DNA from: Geodermatophilus aquaeductus
GTDB lineage: Bacteria > Actinomycetota > Actinomycetes > Mycobacteriales > Geodermatophilaceae
DNA length: 64,000 nt
Assembly: GCF_900182545.1 (NCBI RefSeq)
Contig: NZ_FXTJ01000002.1
Coordinates: forward strand, 434,001-498,000
Direction: 5' to 3'
How positions within the stretch are numbered: the first letter of the stretch is position 1; each line of letters begins with the position of its first letter. The translations under genes were made by a program, and so were the position numbers. Below the pieces are notes generated by a model that had not been told where the DNA came from, ran no database searches, and saw only the letters and a program-made list of their open reading frames with translations. Shown here piece by piece: positions 1 through 8,488 of this stretch.

Positions 1-151
1 CCTCGGGCATTGGAGGCGATACGCACCTCCCACCTGCCGATACGTGCGCAGAGCCTCCATTGCCTCGCCCGGCGGTGGGACGGCTGTGACTGGTGCGTCG
101 TCCGCGGTCGGCCGGGCACCCCCGGCTGCCGATGCAGTGCCCGTGCGAGGG

Positions 152-2182
152 ATGACGAAGGCAGCCGTGCCCATCGGCGTGGTGGCCATCGTCCTCATGC
201 TGGTCGTGCCGCTGCCCGCCGCGGTGCTGGACCTGCTGCTCGGCCTGAACATCACCGCGTCGCTGCTGATCCTGCTGGTCTCCATGCAGATCAAGCGGCC
301 CCTGGACTTCGCGGTCTTCCCGGCGCTGATCCTCATCGCGACGCTGTTCCGCCTCGCGCTCAACGTCTCCTCGACGCGGCTGGTCCTCACCGACGGCTAC
401 GCCGGCAAGGTCATCGAGGCCTTCGGGCACTTCGTGATCGGCGGCTCGCTCGTCGTCGGCCTGGTGATCTTCGTGATCCTCACGATCATCCAGTTCGTCG
501 TCATCACCAACGGTGCCGGCCGCGTGGCCGAGGTCGGCGCCCGCTTCACCCTCGACGCGATGCCCGGCAAGCAGATGGCCATCGACGCCGACCTCAACGC
601 CGGGCTGATCAACGAGAAGCAGGCGCGCAAGCGGCGCACCGAGGTCACCGCCGAGGCCGACTTCTACGGCTCGATGGACGGCGCCTCGAAGTTCGTCAAG
701 GGCGACGCCATCGCGGCGATCATCATCACGCTGATCAACCTGGTCGGCGGGTTCGCCGTCGGCGTCATGCAGCGGGGCATGGCGCCGGGCGAGGCCGTCT
801 CCACGTTCTCGCTGCTGACCGTCGGCGACGGCCTGGTCTCGCAGATCCCGGCGCTGCTGCTGTCCACCGCGACCGGCATCATCGTCACCCGCTCGGCCAG
901 CGACGGGGACATGGGCAGCGACCTGCTCGCCCAGCTCGGCCGGTTCAAGCAGCCGGTGCGCATCGCCGGCGGCGCCGCCGTGGCGATGTGCCTGATCCCC
1001 GGGCTGCCGAAGCTGCCCTTCCTCCTGATCGGCGGGGTCTTCCTGTTCATGGCCTCGCGCATGCAGGAGGTCCCGCCGGAGGACGACGAGACGCCCGAGA
1101 TCGCCGCCGCCGAGGCACCGGCCCCCGACTCCCCCGAGGCGATCGCCGAGCGCATGCGGGTCGACCCGCTGGAGCTCGAGGTGGCCTTCGACCTGGTCGA
1201 CCTCGTCGACTCCTCCCGCGGCGGCGACCTGCTCGACCGGGTCAAGGCGCTGCGCCGGAAGGTCGCGATGGAGACCGGCCTGGTCATCCCGCTGGTCCGC
1301 ACCCGCGACAACCTCGACCTGCCGGCGTCGCAGTACGTCATCTGGCTCAACGGCGTCCCGGCGGCCAAGGGCATCTCCCCCGCCGGCACCGTGCTGGCCA
1401 TCGGCGACGCCCTCGACGGGCTGCCCGGCCGGCCCACCCGCGAGCCGGTGTTCGGCCTGCCGGCCAAGTGGGTGCCGGTGGAGCTGCAGCGGCAGGCGGA
1501 GATGGCCGGCGCCACCGTCGTCGACCGCTCCTCGGTCATCACCACCCACCTGGCCGAGGTGGTCCGGCAGAACGCCGCCGAGCTGCTCGGCCGCGAGGAC
1601 GTGCGGCTGCTCGTCGAGATGGTCAAGCGGACCCACCCGGTCGTCGTCGAGGAGCTCACCCCGGCGCTGCTCACCCTCGGCGAGGTGCAGCGGGTGCTGC
1701 ACGCGCTGCTGGAGGAGAACGTCTCCATCCGCGACCTGGTGCGCATCTTCGAGGCGCTGTCGCTGCGGGCGAAGACCTCCACCGACCTCGACGGGCTGGT
1801 CGAGGCGGTGCGCGGCGCGCTCGGCGCGGCGATCAGCCACCCCTACGTCACGCCGGACGAGCGGCTGCACGTCCTCACCCTCGAGCCCGGCTTCGAACAG
1901 CGGCTGCTGGAGGCCGTGCGGCACAGCGACGGCGGCCAGGTGCTGGCCCTCGACGCCGGCTCGGTCGACGCGCTGGTCACCGGCTGCAGCGGGCTGCTCG
2001 AGGACGCCGAGCAGCACGGCCTGTCCCCCGTCCTCGTGTGCTCCCCGCAGGTGCGGGCCGCGCTGTCCCGCCTGATGCGTCAGGTCCTCCCCCGCCTGCC
2101 GGTGATCTCGTACTCCGAGGTCTCCCGCACGGCCCAGATCGAGTCACTGGGAGTGGTGAACGGTGCCGTTGCCATCCGTTGA
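152..2182 (+). CDS. flhA: Flagellar biosynthesis protein FlhA
   Basis: FlhA is the large membrane component of the flagellar type III export gate; its C-terminal cytoplasmic ring docks chaperone-substrate complexes. About 676 residues, normal for the family. The first ~310 residues carry the multi-span membrane part, with the FHIPEP-family signature RFTLDAMPGKQ near residues 130-140; the rest is the soluble domain. The start is uncertain: ATG at 152 gives the typical N-terminus MTKAAVPIG just before the first membrane segment, but no well-spaced ribosome site precedes it. The frame stays open upstream to GTG 137, GTG 44 and the window edge. It overlaps the next gene by 20 bases, so they are co-transcribed. 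The other export-gate genes presumably lie to the left, outside the window. Confidence 0.95.
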   Translation: MTKAAVPIGVVAIVLMLVVPLPAAVLDLLLGLNITASLLILLVSMQIKRPLDFAVFPALILIATLFRLALNVSSTRLVLTDGYAGKVIEAFGHFVIGGSLVVGLVIFVILTIIQFVVITNGAGRVAEVGARFTLDAMPGKQMAIDADLNAGLINEKQARKRRTEVTAEADFYGSMDGASKFVKGDAIAAIIITLINLVGGFAVGVMQRGMAPGEAVSTFSLLTVGDGLVSQIPALLLSTATGIIVTRSASDGDMGSDLLAQLGRFKQPVRIAGGAAVAMCLIPGLPKLPFLLIGGVFLFMASRMQEVPPEDDETPEIAAAEAPAPDSPEAIAERMRVDPLELEVAFDLVDLVDSSRGGDLLDRVKALRRKVAMETGLVIPLVRTRDNLDLPASQYVIWLNGVPAAKGISPAGTVLAIGDALDGLPGRPTREPVFGLPAKWVPVELQRQAEMAGATVVDRSSVITTHLAEVVRQNAAELLGREDVRLLVEMVKRTHPVVVEELTPALLTLGEVQRVLHALLEENVSIRDLVRIFEALSLRAKTSTDLDGLVEAVRGALGAAISHPYVTPDERLHVLTLEPGFEQRLLEAVRHSDGGQVLALDAGSVDALVTGCSGLLEDAEQHGLSPVLVCSPQVRAALSRLMRQVLPRLPVISYSEVSRTAQIESLGVVNGAVAIR

Positions 2183-4784
2183 GGCGCCCACGCCCGAGGC
2201 CGCCGTCGCGGCGGCGCGGGAGCGGTACGGGCACGCGGTGCGGATCGTCGGCGTGCGCCGCATCCGCTCCGGCGGCGTGCTGGGCTTCTTCGCCACCGAG
2301 CGCTTCGTCGCCGAGGTGGAGGAGGTCGAGCCGGCGCGGCGCGCGCCCGCCCCGAAGTCGGAGTCCGCGCGCCGCATCGAGGCCGCGCTCAGCCGCGACC
2401 CCGGCCCGCTGCAGGACACCGGCGCGTTCCTGCGGGCCACCGAGATGCACCGCAGCCGTCCCGCGGCCGCGCGTCCCACCGCCCGCCCGGCCGCGCCCCG
2501 CGAGCTGCCCGACCCGGTCGCCGAGCTGGCCGGCCTGCTCGGGTCCGCCGACGGTGACGCCGACGTCGACCTCTACTCCCGCGCGTCGGTGGGCACACCG
2601 CGCCGCCCGGCTGCCGGTGCTGCTGCCTTCCGCCGCGCCGCCGCCCCCCGTGCCGCCGCCGCTGCTCCTGCTGCCGCGCCGGCCGCGGCTCCCCGGAAGC
2701 CCGTGCGCGCCCCGGTGCGGCCGCCGGCGACGCCGGTCGAGCCCGCCGGCCCGTCTCTGTTCACCGCCGCGCTGGCGCAGGTCGTCTCGGGCGACCGCGA
2801 GGTGCGCGAGGCCGTCGACGACGCCGTCCGCTCGGCCGCCGCGCTGTCGGCCGCCGAGGCCCTGCGCGCGGTCCAGGAGGTCGCCGACGCGACCGCCGCC
2901 GCCACCGCGAGGGACGAGGAGCCCGGGCCCTCCTCGGTGCTGAGGACGCCGGAGCCCGCGCCCGCGCCGTCGATGCCGCTGGCCGCCGCCCTCGCCGCCG
3001 CGATGGCCGCTCCCGCCCCTGCGCCTGCTCCCGCTGCCCCGGCTCCCGCCGCGCCGGTGGTCGAGGAGCCGGTCGTCGAGGAGCCGGTCGTCGAGGCCCC
3101 GGTCGTCGAGGAGTCCGCGGCCGAGGTCGTCGTCGAGGAGCCCGTGGCCGAGGCCACCGAGGACGAGGTCGCGCCCGGCGTGGACATGTGGGCCGACCCC
3201 GTGCCGGTGTCCCGTCCCGCCGTCGCCCCCGAGACCGTCGCCGAGGTCCACGAGGACGCCGTCGAGGAGGACGTCGTCGAGGAGGTCGCCGAGGAACCGA
3301 CGGACGACGAGGACTCCCTGCTCACCGACCTGCTGGGCCCTGCCGAGGAGCCCACCGTCGAGGAGCCCGTGGCCGAGGCCGTCGCGGAGGACGTCGTCGA
3401 GGCCGCCGTGGCCCTCGTGCCCGAGGACGAGCCGATCACCGACGTGCTGCCGGCCGTCGTCGTGGAGCCCATCGAGGTGCCGGCGCCGCAGCCGGTGGCC
3501 GAGTGGGCCGCCGAGCCCGACCTCACCGGCCCGGTCACCGGGCGCGAGGAGGCCATCGCCGAGGTCCTGCGGGCCGCCCTCGCGCACGACACCCCCGACG
3601 ACGCCCTCACCGACATCCTCCGCGGCGTGCTCGCCAGCGCCTCGACGCAGGGCGGCGTGCACCGCGGCCGCCCGCCGGTCCCGGCGCCCTCGCAGCGCGC
3701 CGACCAGGAGCCGGCCTGGGTCGACGCCTCGGCGGAGTCCGACGAGTGGGAGGTCGAGGAGGCGGTGCTCGCGCCGACCGCCAGCGACCCCGCGCCGCTC
3801 GCGCTCGACTCCACCGCCGTCCTGCCGCCCCTGTCCCTGCTGCCGCCGCCCACCCCCGGCGCCGAGCTGGCTGTGCCGCGGCTGCTCGGGCGCCCGCCCG
3901 TGCCGCCGGCCCGCCGCCTCCCGCCGGTGCCGGGCCAGGCCGTCGCCCGCGTGGCCGCCCCGGCGCCGGGCCTGGCGACCGTGACCCGCCTCCCGGTCGA
4001 CGCCCGCGCCGGTCGCGGCTGGACCCCGGGTCGCGTCGTCGTGTCGTCGGTCCGCGAGGCCGGCACCACGCCCGCCGGCCGCGGCTGGGTCGACCCGCGC
4101 CTGGTCGAGGCCGCCGGCACCGTCGCCCGGCTGCGCGCGCTCGGCGTGCCGGAGGACCTGCTCGGCGCCGGCTTCACGGCCGAGGTCGCCGACGCCGGCA
4201 CCTACGCCGCGCTCACCCGCGCGTTCGGTGCGGCGCTGCCCGCGGCGCCGTCGGCCCCGACCGGCGCCGGCGAGGTGCTGCTGGTGGTCGGCCCGGGCGT
4301 CGAGACGCTCGCCGCCGCCCGCTCGCTGGCGGCCACCATGCGTCTGGACGCCGACCGGCTGCAGTGGGCCACCCGCGGGGACCTCGCCGCGCTGGCGTCC
4401 GAGACCAGCCGGATCACCTCCGTCGACACCGCGATCGCCCGCAAGCAGGAGGCCGCCGCCGCGGGGACGCCGACCGTCGTCGCGGTGGACGCCCCGATGC
4501 GCGCCGGTGCCCGCACGTGGCTCGAGCAGGTCATGGCGATCTTCTCGCCGGTGGGCGTGTGGGCCGTCGTCGAGGCGACCCGCAAGCCCGAGGACGTCGG
4601 TCCGTGGCTGGACGCGCTCCCCCGCGTCGACGCCCTCGTCGTCCAGGACACCGACCTGACCGCCGACCCCGCCGCCGTGCTGGGCCGGACGACGGTGCCG
4701 GTGGCCCTCATCGACGGCGCGCGGGCCACCGCGCACCGCTGGGCCTCGCTGCTGTGCGAGCGGCTGGAGAGCGCTGAGTCATGA
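2163..4784 (+). CDS. FlhF-like protein with degenerate SRP-type GTPase domain
   Basis: 873 residues directly after flhA, the usual place of flhF. Residues 1-55 resemble the FlhF N-terminus (PEAAVAAARERYGHAVRIVG, then a GGVLGF motif). A long low-complexity middle follows (~60-640), rich in Ala-Pro and acidic EEPVV repeats (~299-317). A helical N-like domain (~645-700) and a C-terminal domain (~705-873) follow the SRP54/FlhF layout. The P-loop expected at ~706-716 reads VVGPGVETLAA, so the GKT of Walker A is gone. The TKxD base-recognition motif is replaced by VVQDTDLT near 826. It therefore probably cannot bind GTP in the standard way. GTG start at 2163 has GGGAG at 2149-2153. Relationship to FlhF is inferred from context and motif order; a purely structural role is possible. 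Confidence 0.75.
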   Translation: MPLPSVEAPTPEAAVAAARERYGHAVRIVGVRRIRSGGVLGFFATERFVAEVEEVEPARRAPAPKSESARRIEAALSRDPGPLQDTGAFLRATEMHRSRPAAARPTARPAAPRELPDPVAELAGLLGSADGDADVDLYSRASVGTPRRPAAGAAAFRRAAAPRAAAAAPAAAPAAAPRKPVRAPVRPPATPVEPAGPSLFTAALAQVVSGDREVREAVDDAVRSAAALSAAEALRAVQEVADATAAATARDEEPGPSSVLRTPEPAPAPSMPLAAALAAAMAAPAPAPAPAAPAPAAPVVEEPVVEEPVVEAPVVEESAAEVVVEEPVAEATEDEVAPGVDMWADPVPVSRPAVAPETVAEVHEDAVEEDVVEEVAEEPTDDEDSLLTDLLGPAEEPTVEEPVAEAVAEDVVEAAVALVPEDEPITDVLPAVVVEPIEVPAPQPVAEWAAEPDLTGPVTGREEAIAEVLRAALAHDTPDDALTDILRGVLASASTQGGVHRGRPPVPAPSQRADQEPAWVDASAESDEWEVEEAVLAPTASDPAPLALDSTAVLPPLSLLPPPTPGAELAVPRLLGRPPVPPARRLPPVPGQAVARVAAPAPGLATVTRLPVDARAGRGWTPGRVVVSSVREAGTTPAGRGWVDPRLVEAAGTVARLRALGVPEDLLGAGFTAEVADAGTYAALTRAFGAALPAAPSAPTGAGEVLLVVGPGVETLAAARSLAATMRLDADRLQWATRGDLAALASETSRITSVDTAIARKQEAAAAGTPTVVAVDAPMRAGARTWLEQVMAIFSPVGVWAVVEATRKPEDVGPWLDALPRVDALVVQDTDLTADPAAVLGRTTVPVALIDGARATAHRWASLLCERLESAES
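3057..3113 (+). repeat. Short in-frame tandem repeat (VVEEP units)
   Basis: About three imperfect 18-base units (GTCGTCGAGGAGCCG-type) inside the FlhF-like gene encode VVEEPVVEEPVVEAPVVEE. Related acidic runs recur to about 3400. This is a coding microsatellite in a disordered linker, likely variable in length between strains. Confidence 0.7.
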
Positions 4785-5026
4785 GCCCGCTGCGCTGGGA
4801 CGTGCTCACGGTGGGGCTCGTGCTGGCCCTGCCGGTGCTCGCGCTGTACCTGCGCGGCGACTTCACGATCGACGAGGTGGTCACCCGGCTGCCCTGGTGC
4901 CTGCTCGCCGCCTGGGCCGCGGTGGCGCTGCTGCGCTGGGCCGCGACGCCGCCGAACCGTCCGGCCGACCGCGGCGCCCGCCCGGCCCCGGCCGTCCCCG
5001 GCGAGGACCCCGCCCCCGTCCCCTGA
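4781..5026 (+). CDS. Small two-segment membrane protein at end of flagellar operon
   Basis: 81 residues. The ATG overlaps the previous stop (ATGA at 4781-4784), so translation is probably coupled to the FlhF-like gene. Two hydrophobic segments are visible (about residues 8-24 and 38-54), joined by a short charged loop, followed by a Pro/Ala-rich tail. No family was recognised. Position suggests a minor accessory of the flagellar operon. A palindromic element starts three bases after the stop. Confidence 0.65.
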   Translation: MSPLRWDVLTVGLVLALPVLALYLRGDFTIDEVVTRLPWCLLAAWAAVALLRWAATPPNRPADRGARPAPAVPGEDPAPVP

Positions 5027-5028
5027 CC

Positions 5029-5100
5029 GCTCCTGCGGCGTCGTCCGTGCTCCTGCGGTGTCGCACGACCGCAGGAGCACGGGGAACACCGCGAGAGCAC
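5029..5100. repeat. Two-tier palindromic element, left copy
   Basis: The inner stem is perfect: GTGCTCCTGCGGT (5047-5059) pairs with ACCGCAGGAGCAC (5068-5080). Outer arms (5029-5046 and 5081-5100) pair imperfectly. The same CTNCTGCGGT core appears in the element at 6089-6166, so the two flank the gene between them. It could end the flagellar transcript, but the resemblance to the second copy suggests a REP-like repeat. Confidence 0.8.
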
Positions 5101-5170
5101 AGGGCGGGACGTGGTCCACAGATCGCTCTGACCGGCGTCACCACTGATCGACGGCAGCGACGGTCGGCGC

Positions 5171-6088
5171 ATGACCGACTGGTTCCCCACGGGGCCTGTC
5201 CTGCGGAGGGCAACGGCCCTCGCCGCCGGCCTGACCGACGACGAGTTGGCTCGAGCGGTCCGCCGGGGTGACCTGACCCGGATCCGGCGAGGCGCCTACC
5301 TCGATCCGACGGCCGGGCTCTCGCGGCATCGTGCGCTCGTCCTGGGCACCGCTCCGGCGTTGCGGGACGGCAGCGTCGTCAGTCACAGCTCGGCCGCCGT
5401 GCTCCACGGGCTGCCGCTGTGGCGGGTCGACAGCGTGCGCGTGCACGTGACGAGGCGGCCGCCCGCCGGCGGAAGTGGCAGCGCGCGGGTCCACCTGCAC
5501 GTCGCCCGCCTGCCCGACAGCGAGGTGACCCTGGTCGACGGCGTGCTCACCACGACCCTGGCCCGCACGGTGGTCGACCTCGCCCGGTCGGTGTCCTTCG
5601 AGTCCGCGGTCGTCGCCGCCGACGCCGCGCTGGCCACGGGCAGCCTGTCGCGGGAGGACCTGGCCGCCTGCCTCGGGCGGATGGGTCCGGTACCCGGGTC
5701 CCGCGGGGCCGCTCGCGTCGCCGCCTTCGCCGACGGGCGCAGCGAGAGCGTCGGCGAGAGTCGCAGCCGGGTGGTGCTCCACCGCCTCGGGATCCCGGCT
5801 CCCGACCTGCAGGTGCGGCTGGTGCGCCCCGACCGGTCGGTGATCGGCCGCTGCGACTTCGGCTGGCGTGCACACTCGACGATCGGCGAGTTCGACGGGC
5901 GGATCAAGTACCGGGCCGACGAGGGACGGGACGCCGGCGACGTCGTCTTCCGCGAGAAGCTCCGCGAGGACGAGATCCGTGACGCCGGGTGGGAGGTGGC
6001 CCGCTGGACCTGGGCCGATCTCGACACGCCGTCCGTGGTCGACCGCCGCGTCCGCCGGGCGTTCAGCCGCGCCGGACGACCGCTGTGA
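5171..6088 (+). CDS. AbiEi/DUF559-type protein (antitoxin-like HTH plus nuclease-like domain)
   Basis: 305 residues. The N-terminus (GLTDDELARAVRRGDLTRIR, then RGAYL) is the AbiEi-type winged-helix segment of many actinobacterial proteins. The C-terminal part (~190-300) has a DUF559/Vsr-like nuclease pattern: a conserved Glu in SESVGESRSR, EFDGRIKY at ~239-246 and REKLREDEIRDAGWEVARW at ~261. Such proteins are usually annotated as type IV antitoxin-domain proteins, without a demonstrated partner. No toxin gene lies next to it. It stands alone between two related palindromic repeats, which makes it look like a self-contained cassette. Nuclease activity is inferred from pattern only. Confidence 0.7.
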   Translation: MTDWFPTGPVLRRATALAAGLTDDELARAVRRGDLTRIRRGAYLDPTAGLSRHRALVLGTAPALRDGSVVSHSSAAVLHGLPLWRVDSVRVHVTRRPPAGGSGSARVHLHVARLPDSEVTLVDGVLTTTLARTVVDLARSVSFESAVVAADAALATGSLSREDLAACLGRMGPVPGSRGAARVAAFADGRSESVGESRSRVVLHRLGIPAPDLQVRLVRPDRSVIGRCDFGWRAHSTIGEFDGRIKYRADEGRDAGDVVFREKLREDEIRDAGWEVARWTWADLDTPSVVDRRVRRAFSRAGRPL

Positions 6089-6166
6089 CCGGGCTCTTGC
6101 GGTGTTCTCGTCGCTTCTGCGGTCCTGCGAGACCGCAGAAGCGGGTGGAACACCGCAAGAGCCCGG
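6089..6166. repeat. Two-tier palindromic element, right copy
   Basis: A nested perfect inverted repeat. Outer arms GGGCTCTTGCGGTGTTC (6091-6107) and its complement (6148-6164) extend to 6089 and 6166. Inner arms GCTTCTGCGGTC (6113-6124) and GACCGCAGAAGC (6131-6142) enclose a six-base loop. All arms share a CTNNTGCGGT core with the left copy. It can form a long hairpin or cruciform between convergent genes (5171-6088 and phoH), so it may also act as a two-way terminator. Confidence 0.85.
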
Positions 6167-6180
6167 CCGGCGGCGGAAGC

Positions 6181-7476
6181 TCAGAGGGGGAAGTCCTCCA
6201 GCATCTCGGTGACCAGCGCGGCGATCGGCGAGCGCTCGGAGCGGGTCAGCGTCACGTGCGCGAACAGCGGGTGGCCCTTGAGCTGCTCGACCACCGCGGC
6301 GACGCCGTCGTGCCGGCCCACCCGCAGGTTGTCCCGCTGGGCGACGTCGTGGGTGAGCACCACCCGCGACCCGCTGCCCAGCCGCGACAGCACCGTCAGC
6401 AGGACGCCGCGCTCCAGCGACTGCGCCTCGTCGACGATCACGAACGAGTCGTGCAGCGAGCGGCCGCGGATGTGGGTCAGCGGCAGCACCTCGATGAGGT
6501 CGCGTGCGGCGATCTCCTCGAGGACCTCCTTGGACACCAGCGCGCCGAGGGTGTCGTAGACCGCCTGCGCCCAGGGCGACATCTTCTCGCCCTCACCGCC
6601 CGGCAGGTACCCGAGCTCCTGGCCGCCGACGGCGTACAGCGGCCGGAAGATGACGACCTTCTTGTGCGCCCGCCGCTCCATCACCGACTCCAGCCCGGCG
6701 CAGATCGCCAGCGCCGACTTGCCGGTGCCCGCCCGCCCGCCGAGCGAGACGATCCCGACCTCGGGGTCCAGCAGCAGGTCCAGCGCCACCCGCTGCTCGG
6801 CCGAGCGCCCGTGCAGGCCGAACGCCTCGCGGTCGCCGCGCACCAGCCGCACCTGCTTGTCCGGCGTGACCCGCCCCAGCGCCGACCCGCGGGACGACAG
6901 CAGCACCAGCCCGGTGTGCGCGGGCAGCTCCGCGGCCGCCGGCACGTACACCTCGCCGGTGTCGTAGAGCGCCGAGAGCTCGGCGTCCTCCAGCGACAGC
7001 TCGGCCATGCCGGTCCAGCCCGCGTCGACGGCGTCGAGCACGCGGTACTCGTCGGTGTCGAGGCCGACCGCCGCCGCCTTGACCCGCAGCGGCACGTCCT
7101 TGGTGATCAGGCAGACGTCGCGGCCGTCGGCGCGCAGGTTGAGCGCCACCACCATGATCCGGCTGTCGTTGCTGTCGTTCCGGAAGCCGGCCGGCAGCAC
7201 CGCGGCGTCGCTGTGGTTGAGCTCGACGTGCAGCGTGCCGCCGTCCTCCCCCACCGGCACCGGCGCGTCGAGCCGGCCGTGGGTGACCCGGAGGTCGTCG
7301 AGCAGCCGCAGCGCCTGGCGGGCGAACCAGCCGAGCTCGGGGTGGTGCCGCTTGTCCTCGAGCTCTCCGATGACGACGAGCGGGAGCACCACGTCGGCGT
7401 CGCCGAAGCGCAGCAGCGCGCGGGGGTCGGAGAGCAGGACGGAGGTGTCGAGGACGTACGTGCGGCGAGTGGTCAC
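6181..7476 (-). CDS. phoH2: PhoH2-type protein (PIN domain fused to PhoH ATPase)
   Basis: 431 residues. The N-terminal PIN ribonuclease domain begins at once ([13 protein letters not shown], with acidic D10; [10 protein letters not shown] carries the next acidic residues). The C-terminal PhoH ATPase has Walker [13 protein letters not shown] near residue 247 and Walker [10 protein letters not shown] near 345. PhoH2 proteins of mycobacteria unwind and cleave RNA and pair with a small upstream antitoxin, PhoAT. No clear phoAT frame was found in the 235 bases upstream. GTG at 7476 is chosen because GGGAG lies about six bases before it and the PIN strand starts right after; the frame stays open upstream to 7704 without domain content. 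Confidence 0.9.
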   Translation of the reverse strand: MTTRRTYVLDTSVLLSDPRALLRFGDADVVLPLVVIGELEDKRHHPELGWFARQALRLLDDLRVTHGRLDAPVPVGEDGGTLHVELNHSDAAVLPAGFRNDSNDSRIMVVALNLRADGRDVCLITKDVPLRVKAAAVGLDTDEYRVLDAVDAGWTGMAELSLEDAELSALYDTGEVYVPAAAELPAHTGLVLLSSRGSALGRVTPDKQVRLVRGDREAFGLHGRSAEQRVALDLLLDPEVGIVSLGGRAGTGKSALAICAGLESVMERRAHKKVVIFRPLYAVGGQELGYLPGGEGEKMSPWAQAVYDTLGALVSKEVLEEIAARDLIEVLPLTHIRGRSLHDSFVIVDEAQSLERGVLLTVLSRLGSGSRVVLTHDVAQRDNLRVGRHDGVAAVVEQLKGHPLFAHVTLTRSERSPIAALVTEMLEDFPL

Positions 7477-7673
7477 GGTCGACTCCCGATGGGGCGCGTG
7501 CTGCACCCCGGCTCGAAGGTGGCCGGGCCCCGGCACAGGAGCCGGGGACCGGCCCCTCTGGTCGACGAGATCGTCAGCACCAACCGGGCCTCCCGTGGAC
7601 GGCGGGGCGGGCCCGTCGTCCACCCCGGACGCTAGAGCGGGGAGGTGACGGTCACATGACGACGAGGCGGCGT

Positions 7674-7691
7674 GTCCCTCCTCGGGGGGAC
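7674..7691 (-). terminator. Hairpin after ABC permease gene
   Basis: GTCCCTCC (7674-7681) pairs with GGGGGGAC (7684-7691) across a two-base loop with one G-T pair, 20 bases past the permease stop. A plausible intrinsic terminator without a U tract, as is common in actinobacteria. The rest of 7477-7711 holds the phoH2 leader and no gene. Confidence 0.4.
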
Positions 7692-7711
7692 CCACGAGTC
7701 CCACCCGTCGC

Positions 7712-8488
7712 TCAGCCGGACTCCCGCCGGAAGCGCCGCACGCCGAACCACCAGCCCAGCGCCGCCATCGCCAGGGTCAGCCCGAGCCCCCACCACGCCG
7801 TCGCGGACGTGTACGAGCCGTCGAACAGTGACCGCACCCCGTCGACGACGTGCTTGAGCGGGTTGACGTCGCTGACCGCCTGCAACCACCCGGGCGCCAG
7901 GGTCATCGGCAGCAGGATCCCCGACAGCAGCAGCACGGGCAGGACGACGGCGTTGAGCAGCGGCGCGAACGCGTCCTCGCTCTTGAGCGTCAGGGCCAGC
8001 GCGTACGACACCGCCGAGAACGCCGCGCCCAGGAGCGCGACGACCAGCAGCGCCAGGACGACGCCGAGCACCGGCGCGCGCAACCCGAGCGGGATGGACA
8101 CCAGCACCAGCACCGTCCCCTGCACCAGCAGGACGACGACGTCGCGCAGCACCCGGCCGAGCAGCAGCGCCGTGCGGCTGGCCGGGGTGACCCGCTGGCT
8201 CTCCACGACGCCGGCCCGCCACTCGGCGATCAGGCCGAAGCCGACGAACAGCGCCCCGAAGATGCCCAGCTGCACGAGGATCCCGGGCACGAACACCTGG
8301 TAGGCGTTGCCCGACCCGAGCTGGCCCGACAGCGGCTCGAGCAGCGGCCCGAACAGCAGGATGTAGAGGACCGGCTGGGTCAGGCCGATGACCACCCACG
8401 CCGGGTTGCGCAGCGAGAGCCGCATGGCCCGCGCGAAGACCGTCCAGGTGTCGCGGCCGATGCTGTTGGTGGCGACCGGCAGGGTCAT
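7712..8488 (-). CDS. ABC transporter permease, DrrB-like
   Basis: 258 residues with about six membrane segments in the ABC-2 exporter pattern. A large cytoplasmic N-terminus precedes [18 protein letters not shown], and the last segments end in [14 protein letters not shown]. It pairs with the ATPase gene just upstream (ATGA overlap 8485-8488) to form a daunorubicin-resistance-type exporter of unknown substrate, probably a hydrophobic drug or lipid. ATG at 8488 is set by that overlap. Expression is likely controlled by the PadR gene at the head of the operon. Confidence 0.88.
   Translation of the reverse strand: MTLPVATNSIGRDTWTVFARAMRLSLRNPAWVVIGLTQPVLYILLFGPLLEPLSGQLGSGNAYQVFVPGILVQLGIFGALFVGFGLIAEWRAGVVESQRVTPASRTALLLGRVLRDVVVLLVQGTVLVLVSIPLGLRAPVLGVVLALLVVALLGAAFSAVSYALALTLKSEDAFAPLLNAVVLPVLLLSGILLPMTLAPGWLQAVSDVNPLKHVVDGVRSLFDGSYTSATAWWGLGLTLAMAALGWWFGVRRFRRESG

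Noticed and set aside
44-151. Upstream GTG start of flhA
   Set aside because: Adds a Pro/Ala/Ser-rich stretch unlike FlhA N-termini; ATG 152 precedes the first membrane helix, though the true start remains uncertain.
3057-3400. Repeated GTCGTCGAGGAG units as a CRISPR or regulatory array
   Set aside because: Units are in frame, encode an acidic linker, and have no spacers.
1977-4736. Long open frame opposite flhA end and the FlhF-like gene
   Set aside because: Arg/Gly/His-rich translation without any domain, caused by high G+C; the plus-strand gene has motifs, a ribosome site and operon overlap.
7477-7704. N-terminal extension of phoH2
   Set aside because: No PIN or other domain; GTG 7476 has a good ribosome site.
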